NCBI RefSeq assembly: GCF_000428525.1
Contig: NZ_AUAC01000011.1
Coordinates: forward strand, 1-52,504
DNA from: Hellea balneolensis DSM 19091
Lineage (GTDB): Bacteria; Pseudomonadota; Alphaproteobacteria; Caulobacterales; Maricaulaceae
Direction: 5' to 3'
Length of the DNA: 52,504 nucleotides
Position 1 is the stretch's first letter, and each line of letters begins with the position of its first letter. Below the pieces are notes generated by a model. That model was not told the origin of the DNA and did not search any database. It saw only the letters and a program-made list of their open reading frames with translations. The position numbers and the translations under genes are program-made. This document shows, in pieces, positions 32,900-39,678 of the stretch.

Positions 32900-33256
32900 C
32901 TACAGCGCCTCCAAAAGGCCATGGGTGAGACGTTTACGCAGGTTAAATTTATCGATGAAATCATAAACATGCGCCATTTTCTGCTTTCTAATGTAAGTGG
33001 CATCAATCCTTGAGGACCTGATTATAACCGGAGCGTTCGATTTTTTGTCAAACCCCAGAGCCGCTAGGTTCCGGCCAAATGAAAGATCAAGCAGAACAAG
33101 ATCAGGCTTTTTAGTTTGGATAAGATGTTTGCCTTTGGCTAAAGTCTTAGCATGGGTCAGAGTGTATTCACCGTCATAGCAGTCTTGTAGAACACGATTA
33201 GTCCATTGAAATTCCTCAACGCTTTGGTCAATCAGCAAGATATTGAGATGAGTCAT
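32900..33256 (-). CDS. Degenerate single-domain receiver protein
   Basis: 118 aa. Receiver-like: NILLIDQSVEEF (the second acidic residue replaced by Gln), the presumed acceptor Asp in PDLVLLDLSFG (about residue 57), Ser in VIIRSSR, and Lys in DFIDKFN. The lost acidic-pair residue may weaken Mg binding, so it may act without phosphorylation. It resembles the receiver at 19968 in order of motifs (LLID, DLVLLD, FIDK-x-N-L). No output domain. Monocistronic between two non-coding gaps; divergent from the MarR gene. Confidence 0.7.
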   Translation of the reverse strand: MTHLNILLIDQSVEEFQWTNRVLQDCYDGEYTLTHAKTLAKGKHLIQTKKPDLVLLDLSFGRNLAALGFDKKSNAPVIIRSSRIDATYIRKQKMAHVYDFIDKFNLRKRLTHGLLEAL

Positions 33257-33421
33257 GGATATCTCGTGTGGCTAGGAAACAAGTTTAAACCTGTATTGCC
33301 CACAAAAGGGTTGTTCCCGTTTTGGAGACGGTAAATATTTGTAAAATTATTCTTCAAGAAAGACATAATTCGCAAATCTCTATAGCCTAAAAATAGTAAA
33401 TTTCCTCAAATTATACTGTTG

Positions 33422-33471
33422 TAACACTATATGTGGTATAACACTATATATATGTTGTGCAACACATATAT
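33422..33471. promoter_or_regulatory. Operator-like repeats upstream of the MarR gene
   Basis: Direct repeats TAACACTATAT at 33422-33432 and 33439-33449 (17 bp apart) lead into an imperfect palindrome, 33448-33471, centred on GTTG-TG-CAAC with ATATAT arms. The 344-bp divergent gap (33257-33600) holds no gene. MarR proteins bind such A/T-rich palindromes and usually control their own promoter. A small ACCTC/GAGGT hairpin lies at 33551-33566. Confidence 0.45.
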
Positions 33472-33600
33472 TCATGCGAAATGACCCTTCAAAAAGTGGA
33501 TTGATATTGTTATTTTCAGGGCTGATTTGAACGTTTTCCACGTCAAAACCACCTCCTAATTGAGGTCTCTACTCCAACATGAAGTTACGAAAGCAGATAG

Positions 33601-34032
33601 ATGTCTTTTTCAGAAAATCCCCGTGAAAACATTGCCTATGAAGTTCGGGGCACATTCAGAGCGTTTGAAAATGCTCTTATAACAGCTCTTGCAAAAGCCG
33701 ATATTTCTGTTGGTTTTTTTCATATTCTTCGTTTGTCTTGGCCCGAAGAAGGAAGAAAACAAAAAGAAGTGGCTGACCTTGCTTTCATGACACCGAGTGT
33801 CGCGTCCCAACAAATTAAGAAAATGTGTAAGGCAGGGTTATTATCACGTGAGAGTGCTCCTGATGATGATAGAAAAAAGATTGTAAAATTAACAAAGGAA
33901 GGCTTAGACAAAAAAAACAAATTGGTTTCCCCCATAATTCTTATTCCCGTTATTGCCTCCGAGGGTATTTCTGACGCGGACATGGAAACCGCGACTCGGG
34001 TTCTCCATAAGTTAAGATTAGGCTTAAAGTGA
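33601..34032 (+). CDS. MarR family transcriptional regulator
   Basis: 143 aa winged-helix protein. HTH and wing: 'KQKEVADLAFMTPSVASQQIKKMCKAGLLSRESAPDDDRKKIVKLTKEG' with landmarks TPSVASQQIKKM (recognition helix) and DDDRKKIVKLT (wing). N- and C-terminal helices form the dimer. The gene has no neighbour on its strand, so the target may be itself or the divergent receiver gene, or elsewhere. Ribosome site is weak (GAAAGCAG). AT-rich compared with the flanking genes. Confidence 0.85.
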   Translation: MSFSENPRENIAYEVRGTFRAFENALITALAKADISVGFFHILRLSWPEEGRKQKEVADLAFMTPSVASQQIKKMCKAGLLSRESAPDDDRKKIVKLTKEGLDKKNKLVSPIILIPVIASEGISDADMETATRVLHKLRLGLK

Positions 34033-34134
34033 ACCTTAACGCTCACGTATAATATCAAAATTTATAGCACAAACTGACGCGAAATTTACCAAGGTTGTGG
34101 TTGTAATGTGACTGAACCGTCCTCAATGGCGGAT

Positions 34135-35058
34135 TTACGCCTCTAAACACCAACGAATAACCGCCTTTTGCGCGTGTAATCTATTCTCTGCCTCGTCGAA
34201 GACTGCGCTTTGCGGACCATCTATGACGCTAGGCGCAACCTCTTCGCCGCGATGAGCGGGGAGGCAATGGAGGAATATTGCATTTTTTGCTGCCGCGTTC
34301 ATGAGCGCGTCATTGACTTGGTGGCTCATTAAGTCTGAGAGGCGTTTCTTGGCATCGGTGTCACCCATGGACACAAATGTATCTGCAATGACGACATCCG
34401 TATTTTCACACGCTTTAAGAGGGTCGGTTATGGTTTCAATAGTTGCGCCTTGGGCTCTTGCTGCTTCAAGGGTTTGGTCCGGCACGGTATACCCATCAGG
34501 GCAAGAGATGCGGAGCCTATAGTCAAATTTAGCGGCGGCATTTATAAAACTGACAGCCACATTATTGCCATCGCCCACCCATGTCAGAGTCATATCCTTT
34601 AAATGACCTCCGCGCTCTTCCAGAGTTTGTAAATCCGCCATAATTTGGCAAGGGTGATTATAATCCGTCAGCCCATTTATGACGGGCACATCGGAATTTT
34701 GGGCGAGAGTCGTAAGTGTTTCATGGCTATTAGCCCGTAACATAATACCATCAACAAAGCGGGACAGCACTTTAGCTGTGTCTTCAATCGTCTCGCCGCG
34801 CCCGATCTGCATATCATGACTTGTGGCTGTGATAGAACTGCCGCCTAATTGACGCATCGCCATGTCAAAGCTGAAACGTGTGCGCGTGCTGGATTTTTCA
34901 AAAATTAGGGCAAGGGTCTCGCCTTTAAACGGCGCATCCGGATCAAGACGGCCTTTGGCCAAGCCTTGCCGAGCCTTTTTTATTCGGTGGGCTTCATCAA
35001 GGATTGCGCGCAACTCGCTTGCATCGATATCCGCTAAAGACAGAAAGTGTTTTGGCAT
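34135..35058 (-). CDS. argF: Ornithine carbamoyltransferase
   Basis: 307 aa. Makes citrulline from ornithine and carbamoyl phosphate in arginine synthesis. Carbamoyl-phosphate site [14 protein letters not shown] (about residues 46-59), '[13 protein letters not shown]', ornithine loop 'DTFVSMGD' and [11 protein letters not shown] with the catalytic Cys. ATG 35058 (MPKHFLSL) has GAGGG upstream; a longer in-frame start at 35082 does not. It follows argD on the same strand after 225 bp. Confidence 0.96.
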   Translation of the reverse strand: MPKHFLSLADIDASELRAILDEAHRIKKARQGLAKGRLDPDAPFKGETLALIFEKSSTRTRFSFDMAMRQLGGSSITATSHDMQIGRGETIEDTAKVLSRFVDGIMLRANSHETLTTLAQNSDVPVINGLTDYNHPCQIMADLQTLEERGGHLKDMTLTWVGDGNNVAVSFINAAAKFDYRLRISCPDGYTVPDQTLEAARAQGATIETITDPLKACENTDVVIADTFVSMGDTDAKKRLSDLMSHQVNDALMNAAAKNAIFLHCLPAHRGEEVAPSVIDGPQSAVFDEAENRLHAQKAVIRWCLEA

Positions 35059-35283
35059 GGGTCCCTCACGCAAAAACAACAATTAGCGAAAAGAGCGGCG
35101 TGAGGAAAGCAGAATTTTTTGAGATGAAGTTATCCGATCATGTTAATAAAGACGATCGACCCCTTAGCCATTGTGGGGTAACCTTGAGATCGAACGCCTC
35201 GGGTGTTCGCTATCGAAAGAAGCTTAACCCTAAGTTAGATACGCGTGAGACGCGTTTGCGGTTCCGAACATATTAAAAATAAT
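35059..35283 (-). other. Structured spacer between argD and argF
   Basis: 225 bp with no convincing gene. It contains three hairpins: ACCCC/GGGGT (35159-35179, 11-nt loop), CGAACGCC/GGTGTTCG with a TCG loop (35191-35209, one G-T pair) and ACGCG/CGCGT (35241-35255). No clear U-tract follows any of them on the minus strand, so they could be a processed or regulatory leader of argF rather than a terminator of argD. Confidence 0.35.
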
Positions 35284-36486
35284 TTAAGTTTCGAAATCCT
35301 CGAGACTGTTGGCTTGCTGAAAACATGTGCGCAATATACCGACAGCTTCCCTGACGTGATCTTCTGTAATGATCAGCGGTGGTGCCAAACGCAAAACATT
35401 ATCTCCAGCAGAACCGCCCAACAGTTTATGCTCAAGCATCATGGCTCGGATTTTAACGGCCGGTTTTTTGAGCTGCATACCGCAAAGCAGTCCTTTGCCG
35501 CGCAGCTCAGAGACGACATCCGGGAACTCATCTTTGAGGCTCTCAAATTGCTGCTTGAGGAAATTTGAGACGCGCTCAACCTGCTCCAAGAATTCAGGCT
35601 TGGAGATTTCGTCCCACACTGCATTCCCAACAGCGGCCGCTAAAGGATTACCGCCATAAGTGGAGCCATGCGTGCCGGGCACCATACCTGCTGCGGCTTC
35701 CTCAGTTGCGATACAGGCTCCAAGCGGAAATCCGCCGCCAACACCTTTCGCCACAGCCATAATATCAGGTTCAGCACCCTCCGCCCATTGATGGGCAAAT
35801 AGCTTACCTGTCCGTCCCGCGCCGCATTGGACCTCGTCATAAATTAACAAAATGCCTTTTTCGTCACAAAGCTCACGCAGACCGCGCAAACACACTTCGG
35901 GGAGCGGGCGCAAACCGCCCTCGCCTTGGACGGGCTCAACCAAGATAGCCGCAGTTGTCTCTGATATCGCCTCTTTCAACGCATCATGGTCGCCAAAAGG
36001 CAAGTGAATGAAACCGGGCAATGCAGGGCCAAAGCCTTTAAGATATTTTGGATTACCGCCCGCATTGATTGTCGCAAATGTACGGCCATGAAATGCACCT
36101 TGAAAGGTGATGATGTCAAAACGTTCCGGCTGTCCGTTATCATAATGGAATTTACGTGCCGTCTTCATCGCGCATTCAATCGCCTCAGCGCCGGAATTGG
36201 TGAAGAAAACTTTCTCGGCAAAGGGCAAAGCGTCACAATATTTCTTAGCAAGCTTTTTAGCCTCGGTCAGCTGGAACATACCTGATAAATGCCAAACTTT
36301 ATCCGCTTGCTCCATCAGAGCTGCCTTGGGGGCGGGATGGTTATGCCCTAAGCAATTGACAGAAATTCCCGCGATAAAATCAAGATATTTATCGCCATTT
36401 TCAGTGTAGAGATAAGCGCCTTCACCGCGCACAAAGTCCTGTGCTGGGGGCTTGTAAGTATTATAAAGATGATCGCCATCAGCCAT
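35284..36486 (-). CDS. argD: Acetylornithine / succinyldiaminopimelate aminotransferase
   Basis: 400 aa class-III PLP aminotransferase. 'YLDFIAGISVNCLGHNHP', 'FFTNSGAEAIECAMKTARKFH' (PLP phosphate loop), 'ILLIYDEVQCGAGRTGKLFAHQ' (Asp contacting PLP N1), the Schiff-base lysine in IMAVAKGVGGGFPLGACIA, and 'HGSTYGGNPLAAAVGNAV'. It makes N-acetylornithine in the arginine pathway and may also serve lysine synthesis. AAAGGAAA ribosome site before ATG 36486. Confidence 0.93.
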   Translation of the reverse strand: MADGDHLYNTYKPPAQDFVRGEGAYLYTENGDKYLDFIAGISVNCLGHNHPAPKAALMEQADKVWHLSGMFQLTEAKKLAKKYCDALPFAEKVFFTNSGAEAIECAMKTARKFHYDNGQPERFDIITFQGAFHGRTFATINAGGNPKYLKGFGPALPGFIHLPFGDHDALKEAISETTAAILVEPVQGEGGLRPLPEVCLRGLRELCDEKGILLIYDEVQCGAGRTGKLFAHQWAEGAEPDIMAVAKGVGGGFPLGACIATEEAAAGMVPGTHGSTYGGNPLAAAVGNAVWDEISKPEFLEQVERVSNFLKQQFESLKDEFPDVVSELRGKGLLCGMQLKKPAVKIRAMMLEHKLLGGSAGDNVLRLAPPLIITEDHVREAVGILRTCFQQANSLEDFET

Positions 36487-36508
36487 ATCAGATGTTTCCT
36501 TTCGGCTC

Positions 36509-37324
36509 CTAAGATTTAATTCGCCAACCTGACTTAATAACGTTCAGGACAAGCGTGAAGAGAATTATATTAATTACGCAGGTCACAATAACACCTGTCA
36601 TAATCGGTCCGTCAGATGTGCCGAGAAAACCATATCTGAACCCGTCAATCAGATAGAAAAGCGGGTTAAATAAAATTAGTTTTTGAAAGCTCGCAGGCAG
36701 AACATCGATTGAATAAAATGTACCCGACAAAAATGAGAGCGGCAGGATAATGAATTGATTCACGACAGCGAGTTGATCAAATTTTTCAGCCCAAATGCCC
36801 GACAGCACGCCTATCATGCCCATCATAAAGGCAGCGGATATGCCAAAGAACAATACGGCCCAAAGCTTCATAGGAATCATGGGCGCAAAAAAGCTCAACG
36901 CGATTGAGGTGACAATAGCAACAAGAATACCCCGCGTCGCCGCACCGCCAATCCAGCCCAGCGCCAATTCGAAATAAGAGAGCGGCGGCATTAACACATC
37001 TGTTATGCTGCCCATCATCTTTCCGGTCATGATTGAGGACGAGCTATTGGCCGCCGCATTATTCAAAATACCGAGCATGACAAGGCCCGGCGCGAGGAAG
37101 GCCATAAAAGCTTGGGGGTCAGGGCGCAGCGCTGAAAAAGCGAGCACAAAAACGGTCATATAAAGCAGATTAGATATAACAGGCGCGAGCAAAGTCTGTG
37201 GGCCCACTTTAAGAAAGCGCTTAACTTCTTTCTTGTAAAGCGTGGCAAGTCCCATCCAATTCATGAGGCCAAACTCACGCTCATTCGGTGCTGCGGAAAT
37301 TTCCAAGCTTTGCATATCGCTCAT
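36509..37324 (-). CDS. ABC-2 type transporter permease (YadH-like), no ATPase nearby
   Basis: 271 aa with six membrane helices. 'ATLYKKEVKRFLKVGPQTLLAPVISNLLYMTVF' starts the ABC-2 domain; 'IGGAATRGILVAIVTSI' and 'FQKLILFNPLFYLIDGFRYGFLGTSD' are typical of the YadH/DrrB group. Such permeases pair with a separate ATPase (YadG type), usually encoded next to it. None is in the surrounding 10 kb; the NatA-like protein at 6574 has its own permease. Substrate unknown. 22 bp upstream of argD on the same strand, so possibly co-transcribed with it. Confidence 0.82.
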   Translation of the reverse strand: MSDMQSLEISAAPNEREFGLMNWMGLATLYKKEVKRFLKVGPQTLLAPVISNLLYMTVFVLAFSALRPDPQAFMAFLAPGLVMLGILNNAAANSSSSIMTGKMMGSITDVLMPPLSYFELALGWIGGAATRGILVAIVTSIALSFFAPMIPMKLWAVLFFGISAAFMMGMIGVLSGIWAEKFDQLAVVNQFIILPLSFLSGTFYSIDVLPASFQKLILFNPLFYLIDGFRYGFLGTSDGPIMTGVIVTCVINIILFTLVLNVIKSGWRIKS

Positions 37325-37422
37325 GACGAATTTTCCTACGAGTTATGATTATCTAAGGTGGGGCGTATCATGGCCCTTCTTGCAAGCCAAGCCTAAGGAT
37401 TAGCGCTTTTGAGGTAATTTTT

Positions 37423-37631
37423 TGCGCAATGATTGCGCACTATATGTTGAATCCTGTGGATAGCTTAAAAGCTTATCTTGTGGTTTGTCATAAAATATTT
37501 ACATTATGTTGTGTCAGGTCATGAGGGGGCTTAAAACCTGATACTATATATAGTGCGGCGCAAACCGCACATAGGTGAATATTTGTTGGGTGGGCCCTTA
37601 GGCCCGCTTTTGATTCCAAAGAAGGGGATTC
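37423..37631 (+). promoter_or_regulatory. gcrA promoter region: palindrome, DnaA-box-like site, GANTC sites, leader hairpin
   Basis: Within the 313-bp divergent gap 37325-37637: a perfect palindrome TGCGCAA-TGA-TTGCGCA (37423-37439); TGTGGATAG (37455-37463), one mismatch from a DnaA box (reverse of TTATCCACA); GANTC (CcrM methylation) sites at 37449-37453, 37612-37616 and 37627-37631; and a GTGGGCC/GGCCCGC hairpin (37590-37607, CTTA loop, one G-T pair) followed by TTTT in the leader. In Caulobacter gcrA is controlled by DnaA, CtrA and methylation; no full CtrA box was seen. Confidence 0.5.
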
Positions 37632-37637
37632 CAAGAC

Positions 37638-38156
37638 ATGGCGTGGACTGAAGACCGGGTAGAAATACTTACAAAATTATGGGCAGAAGGCCTGTCAGCA
37701 AGTCAAATTGCAAAGCAGCTTGGCGGCGTGACGCGTAATGCCGTTATCGGTAAGGTTCATCGCTTGGGCCTATCAGGACGAGCCAAGCCATCCAACCCGT
37801 CTAAAAAGGCCGCGCGCAAGACAAGTACGACGCGGACACGTGTCACTCGAAAGCCGTCCGCACCGCGTAAGCCGAGCCCAGCTGTAGCCGCAACACCGCC
37901 GCCTCCACCGCCTATTGAGGCGAAGCCCATGGCGAATGGCAAATATGCAACAATCCTCACTATTCGGGATCATATGTGCAAATGGCCCATTGGCGACCCA
38001 AGCCAATCAGAATTCCGTTTCTGCGGACGTAAAACAGCCGATAAAGACGAGCCTTATTGCACAGCGCATAGCCGTGTGGCTTATCAACCTTCACGTCGCC
38101 GCGGCGGAGGTGTTCGCGCCTTAGGCCCAAATCCAACGCGCCGCCGCTTGAAATAA
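37638..38156 (+). CDS. gcrA: GcrA cell cycle regulator
   Basis: 172 aa. N-terminal DNA-binding domain MAWTEDRVEILTKLWAEGLSASQIAKQLGGVTRNAVIGKVHRLGLSGR (landmarks: AWTEDRVE, SASQIAKQLG, TRNAVIGKVHRLGL), a Lys/Arg/Pro-rich linker (about 55-100) and a C-terminal domain 'MCKWPIGDPSQSEFRFCGRK' with 'EPYCTAHSRVAYQP', which contacts sigma-70. GcrA activates promoters with GANTC sites methylated by CcrM, in S phase of Caulobacter. Good AAGGGGA ribosome site overlapping a GANTC site. It ends in a strong terminator and lies alone, divergent from the ABC permease. Confidence 0.95.
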   Translation: MAWTEDRVEILTKLWAEGLSASQIAKQLGGVTRNAVIGKVHRLGLSGRAKPSNPSKKAARKTSTTRTRVTRKPSAPRKPSPAVAATPPPPPPIEAKPMANGKYATILTIRDHMCKWPIGDPSQSEFRFCGRKTADKDEPYCTAHSRVAYQPSRRRGGGVRALGPNPTRRRLK

Positions 38157-38168
38157 GCGTAAAAACTT

Positions 38169-38211
38169 CGGGTTTGACGTAAGTTAAATTGTCAAACCCG
38201 CATTCCTCTTT
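38169..38211 (+). terminator. Rho-independent terminator of gcrA
   Basis: Perfect 10-bp stem CGGGTTTGAC (38169-38178) / GTCAAACCCG (38191-38200) with a 12-nt loop, then CATTCCTCTTT. The U-tract is imperfect. It separates gcrA from the lyase gene at 38223. Confidence 0.65.
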
Positions 38212-38222
38212 ATGATGTGCCT

Positions 38223-39035
38223 ATGACACATTATCGCTCTCTTCTCTTTGTCCCCGGCAATCGCGCGGACCGCTTTGAAAAAGCTTGTCAGGCCGGGGCT
38301 GACTTGGTTTGTATCGACCTTGAAGATGCCGTGGGCCCAGACGAGAAAGCGCAAGCTCGTAAAGACGTTTTGAAATGGCTCGCAGAGACGTCGCATCCAC
38401 ATGTCTCATTGCGTATAAATAGTCTGGATACGCCATATGGCATAGATGATATTGCTGCCCTACAATCTTGCGCACTGACACTGCCATACATCATGATACC
38501 GAAAGTGGCCTCTCGCGAGGCAATAGAAGATGTTGATAAAGCTCTGCCCGATAATTTAGGCACTTTTGTTGGGATTATAGAAAGCGCCGCTGGCCTTGTT
38601 CACTGCGAAGATATTTTTGCCCACTCCCGCGTGAGTATCGGCATGTATGGCTCCATTGATTATGCAGGTGATGTGGATTGTGACCAAGCCTGGGAGACTC
38701 ATCTTTATGCTCGTTCGCGCCTTGTCGCGGCAGCAAGTGCTTTTGACGTGCAGCTTTTCGATGTGCCGCATATTCGCATTCGCGATTTGGACGATTGCGA
38801 AGCCACAACGCGCCAAGCCAAAGCACTAGGTATTCACGCGCGGGCAGCCATTCATCCCGCTCAAATTGATCGCATTCATGCCGCGCTGTCACCAAGCGAG
38901 GCCGAAATTGCCTATGCCGAAAAAGTTATTGCCGCCGATAAAGCTGCCGGCGGAAATGTCGTGCTGATGGACGGAAAATTTATTGAGGCCCCTGTGGTGA
39001 AAAAAGCAAAGCGGGTTTTGGCGTTTCGGCGGTAA
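38223..39035 (+). CDS. CoA ester lyase, HpcH/HpaI aldolase (CitE-like) family
   Basis: 270 aa from ATG 38223 (MTHYRSLLFVPGNRADR). Motifs of the CitE/malyl-CoA lyase group: SLLFVPGNRADRFEKA, 'DLVCIDLEDAVGPDEKAQAR', 'VSLRINSLDTPYG', 'IMIPKVASREAIED', 'IIESAAGLVHCEDI' and 'GIHARAAIHPAQI'. Glu and Asp in those loops bind Mg. It splits or forms acyl-CoA esters such as citramalyl- or malyl-CoA; the substrate is not predictable here. It lies between gcrA and the convergent DUF4329 gene, alone. Confidence 0.87.
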   Translation: MTHYRSLLFVPGNRADRFEKACQAGADLVCIDLEDAVGPDEKAQARKDVLKWLAETSHPHVSLRINSLDTPYGIDDIAALQSCALTLPYIMIPKVASREAIEDVDKALPDNLGTFVGIIESAAGLVHCEDIFAHSRVSIGMYGSIDYAGDVDCDQAWETHLYARSRLVAAASAFDVQLFDVPHIRIRDLDDCEATTRQAKALGIHARAAIHPAQIDRIHAALSPSEAEIAYAEKVIAADKAAGGNVVLMDGKFIEAPVVKKAKRVLAFRR

Positions 39036-39038
39036 GTC

Positions 39039-39635
39039 TCACTCTTTATCAAGCTCAATTAGGGCCTCTAACGAATATTCAGACGCAATACTTAGACTGT
39101 CTCGCGGATCGTAGTCGGGGTCAGATGTGACGCAATTTTCCCCACATAACAACACAGCCCTCTCGGCCTTAGCATTAATAAACCAAATACGGCCACCCGG
39201 TGTTGCCACATAACCATCAATACCCTCCTCCATATCGGATAACAGATCGTCTGTTGACGGAATCTCGCTATCATAATCCTGTGAAAATGCGCCATGTGTA
39301 TGATAGGAGGCCAGCGTTCTGAAATCCTCACGCACGGCTCTTGGACGACAAGAGCCCTTACGTCCCTTTTTAGGCGGCGAAGCCACATAGGCACCCTCTG
39401 CCGTTATGCCAATATAGCCGCAATATTCCCGGTTTTTATCAAAAGAGCGATCTTGCAAAACTTCCAAAGTGGACTTGGCAAAATCGATTTCACGCTCAGT
39501 TTGAGGAACAGCGCGCTCAAATGGTATGTCACTCAACTCAGAAGAGGCGCAGCCCGAAAATAATATGAGTACCGCGCCCAAACTAAATAAAAACCGCATA
39601 TTTAAGGTAAACCTTCTTACGCATTTGCAAATCAT
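39039..39635 (-). CDS. DUF4329 lipoprotein with JAMM-like motif
   Basis: 198 aa. ATG 39635 is supported by GGGGA 7 nt upstream; ATG 39599 (MRFLFSLGAVLILFSGC) would give a shorter signal. Lipobox FSGC. The mature domain has REYCGYIGITAEGAYVASPP and the motif SYHTHGAFSQDYDSEIPSTDD: H-x-H followed by S-x-x-D, the JAMM metal-binding arrangement of DUF4329/RadC-like proteins. Cysteines at GSCRPR and LLCGENCV probably form disulfides. DUF4329 domains often occur in toxins; a free-standing lipoprotein is less usual. Convergent with the lyase gene, 3 bp apart. Confidence 0.65.
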   Translation of the reverse strand: MICKCVRRFTLNMRFLFSLGAVLILFSGCASSELSDIPFERAVPQTEREIDFAKSTLEVLQDRSFDKNREYCGYIGITAEGAYVASPPKKGRKGSCRPRAVREDFRTLASYHTHGAFSQDYDSEIPSTDDLLSDMEEGIDGYVATPGGRIWFINAKAERAVLLCGENCVTSDPDYDPRDSLSIASEYSLEALIELDKE

Positions 39636-39678
39636 TTCTAATCCCCATAATGGTATTTAGAACACATTGGAAAGCCTT

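Noticed and set aside
35004-35276. 90-aa plus-strand reading frame between argF and argD
   Set aside because: It begins inside the argF start region, has no ribosome site, and its sequence is Arg-rich with no pattern; the region is better explained as structured spacer.
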